From JAKAXG01 sp035702985 (GTDB taxonomy: Bacteria > Actinomycetota > Acidimicrobiia > Acidimicrobiales > Palsa-688), in contig DASSZD010000022.1 of assembly GCA_035702985.1 (NCBI GenBank), positions 1 to 13,423 on the forward strand: a stretch of 13,423 nucleotides of DNA. Reading direction: 5' to 3'. Of the stretch, positions 1-6,170 are shown piece by piece; the first letter of the stretch is position 1; each line of letters starts with the position of its first letter. The position numbers and the translations under genes are program-made. The notes beneath the pieces are model-generated. The model saw only the letters and a program-made list of their open reading frames with translations, was not told where the DNA came from and did no database searches.

Positions 1-36
1 GCCGGCGTGGCGCTCTCGGCGCTGGGAGGTAGGTAG
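1..36 (+). CDS. 3' end of an upstream gene (partial)
   Basis: Frame 1 is open from the window edge and reads AGVALSALGGR before a TAG stop at 34-36. The Shine-Dalgarno sequence of the next gene (GGAGGT, 25-30) lies inside these last codons, which is typical of two genes in one operon. NrfD-type subunits usually follow an iron-sulfur (4Fe-4S) electron-transfer subunit, so this could be the tail of such a protein, but eleven residues cannot show it. Frame 3 also stops nearby, so the frame itself is uncertain. Confidence 0.4.
   Translation, partial: AGVALSALGGR
25..30 (+). promoter_or_regulatory. Shine-Dalgarno site of the NrfD-like gene
   Basis: GGAGGT lies 8 bases before the ATG at 39. It is one of only two clear Shine-Dalgarno sequences in the window and fixes the start of the NrfD-like gene. 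It implies translation within a longer mRNA that includes the upstream gene. Confidence 0.75.
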
Positions 37-38
37 CG

Positions 39-1094
39 ATGGGCCTGTCCGACGTCACCAAGGAGGGGCTGGTCCACGTCCGCCCCGACCGGGAGGCCAG
101 CATCGGCGTCAACGCCGACGGGCACCGGCCCAGGCGGCGCAAACACACCGAGTCGGTTGTGCCCGAGCCGGAGTTCAAGTCCTATTACGGCCTGCCGGTG
201 CTCAACAAGCCCACCTGGGAACCGCTGGACATCGCCGGCTACCTGTTCCTAGGCGGCCTGGCCGGGTCCTCCTCGACGCTGGCCGCCGCCGCAGAGCTGA
301 CCGGCCGGCCGGCTCTGGCCCGCCCCCTCAAGATGGGGGCGGCGGGAGCCATCGGCCTGTCCCTGGTGGCCCTGGTGCACGATCTGGGCCGGCCGGGCCG
401 GTTCTACAACATGCTCCGGGTGTTCAAGCCGACGTCGCCCATGAGCGTGGGGTCCTGGATCCTGTCGGTGTACGGGCCGGCCGCCTTCGCCGCCGCCGGG
501 CTGGAGCTGGCCGGGTCGGCCCTCCCGGCCCCGCTGCGCTGGGTCCTGTCGAAGACGTTCGCCGGCCGGCTGTCCCGGGCCGCCACCCTGGCCGCCGCCG
601 TCACCGGCCCGGCCGTGGCCACCTACACGGCGGTGCTGGTCTCTGACACTGCGGTGCCGGCGTGGCACGGCGGCCACCGCCAGATGCCGTTCCTCTTCGC
701 CGGCTCGGCGTGCAGCGCCGGCGCCGGGCTGGGGCTCCTGACCGCCCCGGTGGAGCAGGCCGGCCCGGCCCGGCGGCTGGGACCGGTGGCGGCGCTGGCC
801 GAACTGGCCCTGGGCCGCTACATGCGCTCGAGGATGGGGCTGGCGGCCGAGACCTACGAGCAGGGTCGGGCCGGCAAGCTGATGAAGGCGGCCGAGGCGG
901 CCACCGCGGCGGGGGCGCTGGGCGCCCTGGCCGGTCGGCGCAGCCGGCTGCTGTCGGCCCTGGCCGGGGCGTGCCTGATCGCCGGTTCGGCGCTCACCCG
1001 CTTCGGTATCTTCCACGCCGGGGTGCAGTCCGCCGAGGACCCCAAATACACGGTGGGACCGCAGCGGGACCGGCTCGAGGGCCGCACGTCCTGA
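39..1094 (+). CDS. nrfD: NrfD/PsrC-family integral membrane subunit of a quinone-linked oxidoreductase
   Basis: A 351-residue polytopic membrane protein of the NrfD/polysulfide reductase PsrC family. These proteins pass electrons between the membrane quinone pool and an iron-sulfur subunit, which serves a molybdopterin enzyme (formate dehydrogenase, polysulfide reductase or similar). Visible family signatures: LFLGGLAG at residues 70-76 in the first helix; the segment 115-142 with DLGRPGRFYNMLRVFKPTSP followed by MSVGSW; TYTAVLVSDTAVPAWH at 195-210; and RFGIFHAG near 321-328. The first 60 residues are hydrophilic and probably cytoplasmic. Length is normal for the family. The ATG is set by GGAGGT 8 bases upstream. 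The 36 bases before it end another gene, so it is probably the last subunit of an operon whose catalytic and FeS genes lie outside the window. The substrate cannot be told from this subunit. The gene symbol is at family level only. Confidence 0.85.
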   Translation: MGLSDVTKEGLVHVRPDREASIGVNADGHRPRRRKHTESVVPEPEFKSYYGLPVLNKPTWEPLDIAGYLFLGGLAGSSSTLAAAAELTGRPALARPLKMGAAGAIGLSLVALVHDLGRPGRFYNMLRVFKPTSPMSVGSWILSVYGPAAFAAAGLELAGSALPAPLRWVLSKTFAGRLSRAATLAAAVTGPAVATYTAVLVSDTAVPAWHGGHRQMPFLFAGSACSAGAGLGLLTAPVEQAGPARRLGPVAALAELALGRYMRSRMGLAAETYEQGRAGKLMKAAEAATAAGALGALAGRRSRLLSALAGACLIAGSALTRFGIFHAGVQSAEDPKYTVGPQRDRLEGRTS

Positions 1095-1158
1095 CCGCGG
1101 CCGGAGCCCGCCCGGCGGCCGGCGGCCGGTCCGGACGGCCCGCCCTGTTTCGGGGCTT

Positions 1159-1863
1159 GTGAATCGGGCATCAGATTCAACCGTGGATCCCAGCACGCAG
1201 CAGCAGCCCCAGCCGGCCCAGGTCTTCCTCCGTCCGCTCGGCACCCCCCTACCGCTCGGGATGGTCGGCCTGGCGGTGGCCACTTCCGTGCTGGCGTGTC
1301 TCAACCTGGGCTGGATACCCACCTCCGAGCAGCACCAGGTGGCCCTGGTCCTGTTCGCCTTCGCCTTCCCGCTTCAGCTGGTGGCGACGGTGCTGCTGTT
1401 CCTGGCCCGCGACGCCCCGGCCGGGGCGGGCATCGGGGTGCAGTCGGTGACATGGCTGGCGCTGGGCCTGCTGCTGTTCACCGGCAAGCCGGGCGTCCTG
1501 AGCGCCACCGTGTCGGTCTTCCTGTTCGCGGCGGCCGCCGCCGTGCTCCCGGCGGTGGTGACGTCGTCCCTCGGCAAGCTGGTGCCGGCGGCGGTGATGG
1601 GCGCCACCTCTCTCCGCTACGTGCTGACCGGCCTGTACGAGCACTTCGGGGGCACGGCGTGGGAGCACGCCGCCGGCTGGGAGGGCATCGTGCTGGCCGG
1701 CCTGGCCCTCTACTGCGCCTTCGCCTCCGACCTGGAGAGCCAGCTGCACCGCACCGTCCTGCCCATGGGCCGGCACGGGTCCGGCCGGCGGGCCCTCCAG
1801 CAGGACCTGGCCGACCAGCTGCCCGAACTGCACTCCGAGCCGGGGGTGCGCCCCCAGATCTGA
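1159..1863 (+). CDS. GPR1/FUN34/YaaH-family transporter (acetate/succinate type)
   Basis: A 234-residue membrane protein with about six hydrophobic helices between residues 30 and 190. The start of helix 1, PLPLGMVGLAVATSVLACLN (31-50), matches the family's NPxPLGL-type opening, with Thr in place of Asn. The end, GLYEHFGGTAWEHAAGWEGI then a short helix and acidic DLE (158-193), matches the family's C-terminal signature with a conserved AG(W/Y)xG before the last helix. Bacterial members (SatP/YaaH) carry acetate or succinate with protons. The 40-residue tail is hydrophilic. The start is uncertain: GTG 1159 gives the longest form, and GTG 1183 (MDPSTQQQ) is equally possible. Neither has a good ribosome site. 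It follows the NrfD-like gene by 64 bases on the same strand, so co-expression is possible but not shown. Confidence 0.72.
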   Translation: MNRASDSTVDPSTQQQPQPAQVFLRPLGTPLPLGMVGLAVATSVLACLNLGWIPTSEQHQVALVLFAFAFPLQLVATVLLFLARDAPAGAGIGVQSVTWLALGLLLFTGKPGVLSATVSVFLFAAAAAVLPAVVTSSLGKLVPAAVMGATSLRYVLTGLYEHFGGTAWEHAAGWEGIVLAGLALYCAFASDLESQLHRTVLPMGRHGSGRRALQQDLADQLPELHSEPGVRPQI

Positions 1864-1876
1864 CCCGGCTGCATCC

Positions 1877-1903
1877 CCGACCGGCGCCGGGCGGCCCGGT
1901 CGG
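1877..1903 (+). terminator. Hairpin after the YaaH-family gene, possible terminator
   Basis: CCGACCGG (1877-1884) and CCGGTCGG (1896-1903) are perfect 8-base inverted repeats with an 11-base loop, starting 13 bases after the stop codon. No T-run follows, so this is not a canonical intrinsic terminator. Tract-less hairpins are common after genes in high-G+C actinobacteria. It also merges into the 13-mer repeat tract, so its role is uncertain. Confidence 0.35.
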
Positions 1904-2015
1904 CCCCGGCCCGGTCGGGCGGCCCCGTCGGCCCCGGCCCGGTGGGACCGGTCGGCCCCGGCCCGGGGCCTCGTCGGCCCCGGCCTCGTCGGCCCCGGCC
2001 CCGTCGGCCCCGGCC
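1899..2015 (+). repeat. Six exact copies of a 13-mer GTCGGCCCCGGCC
   Basis: Exact copies start at 1899, 1927, 1951, 1973, 1988 and 2003. A broken seventh copy starts at 2022. The start-to-start distance shrinks from 28 to 24 to 22 and then to exactly 15 and 15, so the last three form a true 15-base tandem repeat. The rest of the 197-base spacer (1864-2060) holds only the hairpin at its left end and the promoter of the next gene at its right end. The tract could be slippage-generated low-complexity DNA, a protein-binding array, or part of a transcription end. The sequence alone does not decide. Confidence 0.85.
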
Positions 2016-2045
2016 TCTCCGGTCGGCCCCGTGGCCGGCCGGCGT

Positions 2046-2061
2046 TGGTAACCTCGCTGGA
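2046..2061 (+). promoter_or_regulatory. Extended -10 promoter, leaderless start of the GT-C-like gene
   Basis: TGG followed by TAACCT (2049-2054) forms an extended -10 element. With the usual 6-7 base distance, transcription would begin at the ATG at 2061. There is no Shine-Dalgarno sequence before that ATG, which supports leaderless translation. No convincing -35 is visible in the G+C-rich repeat tract upstream. Confidence 0.55.
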
Positions 2062-3917
2062 TGGTCGCCAACCGGCTCGGCTGGCCGGCGCTACGCGGCC
2101 GGGCCCCCATTCACGTCGAGTCGCCCCGGGGGAACGGGCAGGCCGCCCACGCCCGGCGCCCGGCCCGGGTCAACGTGCGGGCCGGTGCCCTCATAGCCCT
2201 CCTGTACCTGAGCGCCGGCCTGGTCGCCTACTGGCATGTGCTGGTGCACCTGGCCACCGTGCAGCCCGGGTTCGGCTCCGGCGACGTGGCCCGCTACGAC
2301 TGGTTCGTGGGCTGGGTGCCGTGGGCGCTGGGCCACGGCGTCAACCCGTTCATATCCCATGTGGGCAACGTGCCGTTCGGGCTCAACCTGATGGACGACA
2401 CCTCGGTCCTGGCCCTGGGCCTGGTCATGGCCCCGGTGACCGTGCTGTTCAGCCCGGTGGTGTCGGTGAACATCCTGTTCATCCTGGCCTACCCGCTGTC
2501 CGCCGGCGGGGGCTACCTGCTGGCCCGCCGGTTCGTGGAGTGGCGGCCGGCGGCGTTCGCAGCCGGGCTGTTCTACGGCTTCTCGCCCTACATGGTGGCC
2601 CAGGGGGTGGGGCACCTGAACCTGTGCTTCGTCCCGCTCCCCCCGCTGATACTGCTGGGCCTGCACGAGCTGATGATCCGCCAGGAGCGGTCCGCCCGGA
2701 AGGTGGGGGCCCTGCTCGGGTTGGCCGTGGCGGTGCAGTTCCTCATCTCCACCGAGATCACCGCCACCACCGCCCTGTTCGCCGCCATCGCCACCGTGAT
2801 CCTGCTGGTCGTGGGCCGCCACGGGGTGCGGGCCCGCCTGCGCCACGCGGTGGAGGGGCTGGTCGTGGCGTTGGTGGTGGCGGTGGTCCTGATCGCCTAC
2901 CCGCTCTACGTGGCGGTGGCCGGCCCGCTGCACATCTCGGGGCTCATCGCCGGGTTCCAGTACTACTACTCGGCGCTGGTCGCCCCGCTGGTGCCCACCT
3001 CCCTGATGCAGTTCGGCACCGCCCACATGAAGCGCATCGCCGACAAGATCGGCGGCAACCTGGCCGAGAACGGCACCTACCTCGGTGCCCCCCTGGTCGT
3101 GCTGGTGCTGGCCGCCCTGGTGTTCGTGCGCCGCCGGGTGGTGTGGGTCGCGGGGGCGGTGGCGATCATCGCCTTCGTGCTGTCGCTCGGCATCACCTTC
3201 CACCTGGGGCTGTCCCGCTGGGCCAACCTGGGCAGCAACATCCGCCTCCCCGCCGACATCCTGTTCCACATCCCCAAGCTGAACGACGCCTTCCCGGTCC
3301 GCTACGCCCTGTTCGTGGACCTGTTCGTGATGATCGTGCTGGCCGTCACCCTCGAGGCCCTGCACCGGGCCCCGACCCGGCCCGGCCTGCGCGCCGGGTT
3401 GCCGGCGGCGGTGGCGGTGGTCGTGCTGCTGCCCCTGGTGCCGGCCTGGCCCTACCCCGCCGAGGGCCGGACGGGGGTGCCCGGCTACTTCACCAGCGGG
3501 GCGGTCAACGCACTGGCCGACGGTTCGGTCGCGCTGGTCTACCCGGTCCCGGTCAACACCAACGACGCCGCCCAGCTGTGGCAGGCCCAGGCGGGCTACC
3601 GGTTCAAGGAGGTGGGCGGCTACTTCGTGGTGCCGGCACCCAAGGGGGCGCCGTCGGGATCGCAGTTCTACGAGCCGACCTTCACCGCCAACACCCTGAC
3701 CGAGCTGTCCGCCGGCCGGGCCCTGGCCCGCACCCCGCAGCTGAAGGCCCGGCTGACCGGGGAGCTGCACAGCTGGGGGGTCTCCAACGTGGTGGTCCAG
3801 CCGGTCGGCGCCGACCCGGTGGGGTTCTTCACCTGGCTCATCGGCCGGCCCCCCGACTCCTCCACGGGCGGGGTTTCCGCGTGGTACGGCTGGCCGCTTC
3901 CGAATAGATCCCGCTGA
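2061..3917 (+). CDS. Polytopic membrane protein, GT-C-like glycosyltransferase candidate
   Basis: A 618-residue protein with about 11-12 hydrophobic helices (first at 42-63, last near 446-462) and a C-terminal soluble part of about 155 residues, likely outside the membrane. The first loop carries GSGDVARYDW (72-81) and then NPFISHVGNVPFGLNL (95-110). Acidic residues in this loop (D75, D80) are where GT-C enzymes, which use polyprenyl-phosphate sugars, keep their catalytic Asp. FPVRYALF (411-418) before a late helix is also typical of large actinobacterial membrane proteins of this kind. No family could be named with certainty, so glycosyl transfer is inference. The context helps: a GT4 glycosyltransferase lies next to it on the other strand, and the two genes overlap tail to tail by 80 bases. 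The ATG fits a leaderless start; residues 1-40 are polar and Arg-rich. Confidence 0.7.
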   Translation: MVANRLGWPALRGRAPIHVESPRGNGQAAHARRPARVNVRAGALIALLYLSAGLVAYWHVLVHLATVQPGFGSGDVARYDWFVGWVPWALGHGVNPFISHVGNVPFGLNLMDDTSVLALGLVMAPVTVLFSPVVSVNILFILAYPLSAGGGYLLARRFVEWRPAAFAAGLFYGFSPYMVAQGVGHLNLCFVPLPPLILLGLHELMIRQERSARKVGALLGLAVAVQFLISTEITATTALFAAIATVILLVVGRHGVRARLRHAVEGLVVALVVAVVLIAYPLYVAVAGPLHISGLIAGFQYYYSALVAPLVPTSLMQFGTAHMKRIADKIGGNLAENGTYLGAPLVVLVLAALVFVRRRVVWVAGAVAIIAFVLSLGITFHLGLSRWANLGSNIRLPADILFHIPKLNDAFPVRYALFVDLFVMIVLAVTLEALHRAPTRPGLRAGLPAAVAVVVLLPLVPAWPYPAEGRTGVPGYFTSGAVNALADGSVALVYPVPVNTNDAAQLWQAQAGYRFKEVGGYFVVPAPKGAPSGSQFYEPTFTANTLTELSAGRALARTPQLKARLTGELHSWGVSNVVVQPVGADPVGFFTWLIGRPPDSSTGGVSAWYGWPLPNRSR

Positions 3918-5010
3918 TCCCCCGGGCGCACGCTTCCCAGGAAAAAGTGCCGGCCCTCTCCCGGCCGGCCTGCCCCAGCCCGACGGCCCGGTCGCGGTCG
4001 TCGAGCACCGCCGCCATGGCCGCGGCCAGCGCATCGCCGTCACCCGGCGCGACCAGCACGGCGGCGTCGCCGACCACCTCGGGCACCGACCCCGCGGCGG
4101 TGGCCACCACCGGCACCCCGGCCGCCATGGCCTGCAGCGGGGGGTAGCCGAACCCCTCGTAGCGCGACGGGTAGGCCAGGAGGTCGGCCTGCTGCAGCAC
4201 GGCCGTCAGGTCCCGGTCGTCGACGTAGCCGAGCTGCAGGATCCGGTCCCGGTGGGCGGCCCGGTCGACGGCCGCCCGGAAGTCCTCCGCCCCCCAGCCG
4301 TCGGCGCCGACGATCACCAGCCCGACATCGGGCCGGCTGCTCGCCACCGCGTCGAACGCCCGGACCAGGCCGGGGTAGTCCTTGCGGGGCTCGACCGTGC
4401 CCACCGCCAGCACGTAGCGGTCGAACGGGATGGCCGGCCCGGCCCCGGTCGCGGGCGGCCGGGCCAGCGGCGGGATGCCCGACCACACCACCCGCACCCG
4501 CTCCGGGGCGGCGCCGAACGCCTCGATCACCTCATCGGCCACGAAACGGGAGTGGGTGTGCACGAAGGCGCCCTGGCGCACCGCCCGGCGGATGAGCTCC
4601 GGGAACACCAGGGTCTCCGGCTGGCACATCTCCGGGAAGTGCAGCGGGGTCAGGTCGTGCACCGTCAGCACCCGGGCCGCCCGCCACGTGGGCGGCACGA
4701 CGAAGTTGGTGCCGTGCACCACGTCCAGCCGGCCGGTGAACACCTCCAGCGGCACCTCCACCCGCCGCTCCCACAGGGCCCGGACCGGGCGGGCCGGCAT
4801 GGGCCGGCCGATCAGCCGGGCCCCGGCCGGCAGCCGGGTGGCCAGCTCCGGGCGCATCCTCCAGGTGACGGCGAACACGTTGAGGTCCACCCGGTCGAGG
4901 GCCGCCAGCCCCTCCAGCAGGCCCAGGGTGAAGTTGCCCACCCCGGTCCGCCGGCCGAGCAGCGGCTCCCCGTCGAGGGCCACCCGCAGCCGGGGGGGAG
5001 TGCCGGTCAT
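3838..5010 (-). CDS. GT4-family (group 1) glycosyltransferase
   Basis: A 390-residue GT-B fold enzyme that would transfer a sugar from a nucleotide-sugar donor to a glycan or lipid acceptor in the cytoplasm. The N-terminal domain has RTGVGNFTLGLLEGLA (21-36), the glycine-rich acceptor-side loop, then DVVHGTNF (96-103) and VHDLTPLHFPE (117-127). The donor domain has LAVGTVEPRKD (201-211), IVGADGWG (233-240), LGYVDDRDL (260-268), YEGFGYPPLQAMAAGVPVV (284-302) and SVPEVVGDAA (308-317). The EX7E motif is altered: E285 is present but the second position is Gln (Q293). ATG 5010 was chosen because residues 7-25 then begin the first strand and loop properly, and an extended -10 (TGC-CAGACT) lies 6 bases upstream. 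The last 26 residues are encoded opposite the end of the GT-C-like gene and look like an unstructured basic tail. Acceptor and linkage are unknown. Confidence 0.88.
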   Translation of the reverse strand: MTGTPPRLRVALDGEPLLGRRTGVGNFTLGLLEGLAALDRVDLNVFAVTWRMRPELATRLPAGARLIGRPMPARPVRALWERRVEVPLEVFTGRLDVVHGTNFVVPPTWRAARVLTVHDLTPLHFPEMCQPETLVFPELIRRAVRQGAFVHTHSRFVADEVIEAFGAAPERVRVVWSGIPPLARPPATGAGPAIPFDRYVLAVGTVEPRKDYPGLVRAFDAVASSRPDVGLVIVGADGWGAEDFRAAVDRAAHRDRILQLGYVDDRDLTAVLQQADLLAYPSRYEGFGYPPLQAMAAGVPVVATAAGSVPEVVGDAAVLVAPGDGDALAAAMAAVLDDRDRAVGLGQAGRERAGTFSWEACARGISGIYSEAASRTTRKPRPWRSRGAGR

Positions 5011-5046
5011 CGGGGCAGTCTGGCACGCCGGTGATACGTTCCGGGT
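5011..5046. promoter_or_regulatory. 36-bp divergent promoter region
   Basis: This gap separates the minus-strand GT4 gene (ATG 5010) from the plus-strand 136-aa gene (ATG 5047). On the plus strand, TGA-TACGTT (hexamer 5035-5040) is an extended -10 placed 6 bases before ATG 5047. On the minus strand, TGC-CAGACT (hexamer 5022-5017) stands 6 bases before ATG 5010. Both genes would be leaderless. The hexamers are only 12 bases apart, so polymerases could interfere with each other. Confidence 0.5.
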
Positions 5047-5457
5047 ATGAACGTGGTGCCCGACCCCGCCCTCACCGAGGCTGCCGAGCGGCTCGAGAGG
5101 CAGGCCCCCGGGTACCTGTCCCGGGTCCGGCGGCTGGCCGCCGACCTGGGACTGCCTCCCACCCCGGCGGCCCGGGTGGTGCAGGCCATCGGCCTGGTCG
5201 ACGACACCGCCCAGGTCAACGCCGACGCCCCCACCCAGTCCAACCGGGCGGCCGGCCGGTACCTGAAGACCGGCATCGGGGTCCTGGTGCGCTGGTACAT
5301 GCTGCACCTGTCCGGCCAGGTGTCCAACCTGGGCGGCAGCGTCTCGTGGATGGGCCGGGCCCTCTACGACTACACCGCCGGCCTGGAGAGCGAGGTGACC
5401 CGCCTGAGGGCCGAGGTGGATGAGCTGCGCTCCCGGGTGGACCAGATGGCGCGCTAG
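5047..5457 (+). CDS. Uncharacterised 136-aa protein with C-terminal coiled coil
   Basis: I do not recognise this protein. Residues 10-48 look helical (EAAERLERQAPGYLSRVRRL). A mildly hydrophobic stretch, GIGVLVRWYMLHLSGQVSN (76-94), is too short and polar for a sure membrane span. Residues 112-136, with ESEVTRLRAEVDELRSRVDQ, form a clear heptad-like coiled coil, suggesting oligomerisation or partner binding. Similar short coiled-coil modules occur in actinobacterial glycan-biosynthesis operons, and the divergent GT4 gene 36 bases away fits that. This is inference from context only. The ATG sits 6 bases after an extended -10 element and has no ribosome site, so it is probably leaderless. Its TAG stop lies inside a CTAG that also holds the stop of the convergent protease gene. 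Confidence 0.7.
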   Translation: MNVVPDPALTEAAERLERQAPGYLSRVRRLAADLGLPPTPAARVVQAIGLVDDTAQVNADAPTQSNRAAGRYLKTGIGVLVRWYMLHLSGQVSNLGGSVSWMGRALYDYTAGLESEVTRLRAEVDELRSRVDQMAR

Positions 5458-6170
5458 GCCACGCAGGCCAGCGTCGAGGTCGTCGGCCGGCCGGCCAGGA
5501 ACGAGTGCAGGGTGCTCAGCGGCATGGCCAGCCCGTGGCCGTTGGACGCATTGAGGGCGAACACCACGCCCACCACCCGGCCGGAGCGGTCCAGCAGCGG
5601 GCTGCCGGAGTTGCCGGGCTTGACGGTGTCGCTGATCTCCAGGACCGGGCCGGCCACGTCCAGGGCGGGGACGGTGGTCGTCCCCAGCACCGTGCCCGAG
5701 GTGACCGTGAGCTGGTCGCCCTCGGGGTAGCCGGCCACGAACACCTGGGTGCCGACCGCCGGTGTGGAGGCCCCCGCCGCCGGGGCGGTGGTGCCGGCCG
5801 GCGGTATCCCGACCAGCCGGGCCAGGTCCACGGTGGGGCTGTGGCCGGTCACCGAGGCGGTGAAGTCGGTGCCGGACCAGGTGGCCAGTTGGAGGGAAGA
5901 CGCCCCGGCCGCCACGTGGCGGTTGGTGACCAGGGTGCCGGCGAAGGAGAAGGCGGTGCCGGTCGACAGGCACTGGTCGTTGCGGACCCGGAACACGAAG
6001 CGGCGGGCCTCACCGAGCAGGCCGCCGTCACCCGCCGAGCCGGACACGGCGATCGGCCCGGCGGTCACGGTGGAGGTGGGCTGCGACGCCGGGGCGGCCG
6101 GGGCGCAACCGGCTACGACGGCCAGGGCCACCACCAGCCCGGCGGCGGCCGTCCCGGGGCGGGGCCTCAC
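5454..6170 (-). CDS. Trypsin-like serine protease, predicted lipoprotein
   Basis: A 238-residue secreted protease. Residues 1-22 form a lipoprotein signal: Arg-containing start, hydrophobic core, lipobox VAGC with the lipidated Cys at 22. A low-complexity A/P/S/T/G linker follows to about residue 50. The catalytic triad of the chymotrypsin/HtrA fold is complete: H85 in VTNRHVAAG, D115 in SPTVDLARL, S188 in KPGNSGSPLLD. Cys67 and Cys236 flank the domain and could form a disulfide, as in related actinobacterial trypsin-like proteins. There is no PDZ domain, so it is not a full HtrA. The GTG start overlaps the stop of the upstream coiled-coil gene as GTGA (6170-6167), which implies translational coupling. 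The first GTG after the overlap also gives a proper signal peptide. Substrate unknown; a role in envelope quality control or processing with its partner gene is inferred. Confidence 0.88.
   Translation of the reverse strand: MRPRPGTAAAGLVVALAVVAGCAPAAPASQPTSTVTAGPIAVSGSAGDGGLLGEARRFVFRVRNDQCLSTGTAFSFAGTLVTNRHVAAGASSLQLATWSGTDFTASVTGHSPTVDLARLVGIPPAGTTAPAAGASTPAVGTQVFVAGYPEGDQLTVTSGTVLGTTTVPALDVAGPVLEISDTVKPGNSGSPLLDRSGRVVGVVFALNASNGHGLAMPLSTLHSFLAGRPTTSTLACVA

Noticed and set aside
249..1322. 357-codon minus-strand frame opposite the NrfD-like gene
   Set aside because: Arg/Gly/Pro/Gln-rich shadow of a recognised membrane-protein gene; no promoter or ribosome site.
1899..2034. CRISPR array
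   Set aside because: The repeat is only 13 bases, the gaps of 2-15 bases are too short and themselves G+C-rich repeat-like, and no cas gene is present.
1296..2051. Plus-strand frame that reads the 13-mer repeats as an Ala-Pro-Ser repeat protein
   Set aside because: It overlaps the YaaH-type gene in another frame and its repetitive part is just the translation of the GTCGGCCCCGGCC tract; no start signal.
2091..4043. 650-codon open frame on the minus strand opposite the GT-C-like gene
   Set aside because: Its translation is dominated by His, Gln, Gly, Arg and Pro with no domain, as expected for the antisense of a G+C-rich membrane-protein gene. The plus-strand frame has clear helices and a promoter.
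5011..5973. N-terminal extension of the GT4 frame
   Set aside because: The extension is low-complexity and antisense to the 136-aa gene and the protease region. ATG 5010 gives a normal GT4 N-terminus and has its own -10 box.
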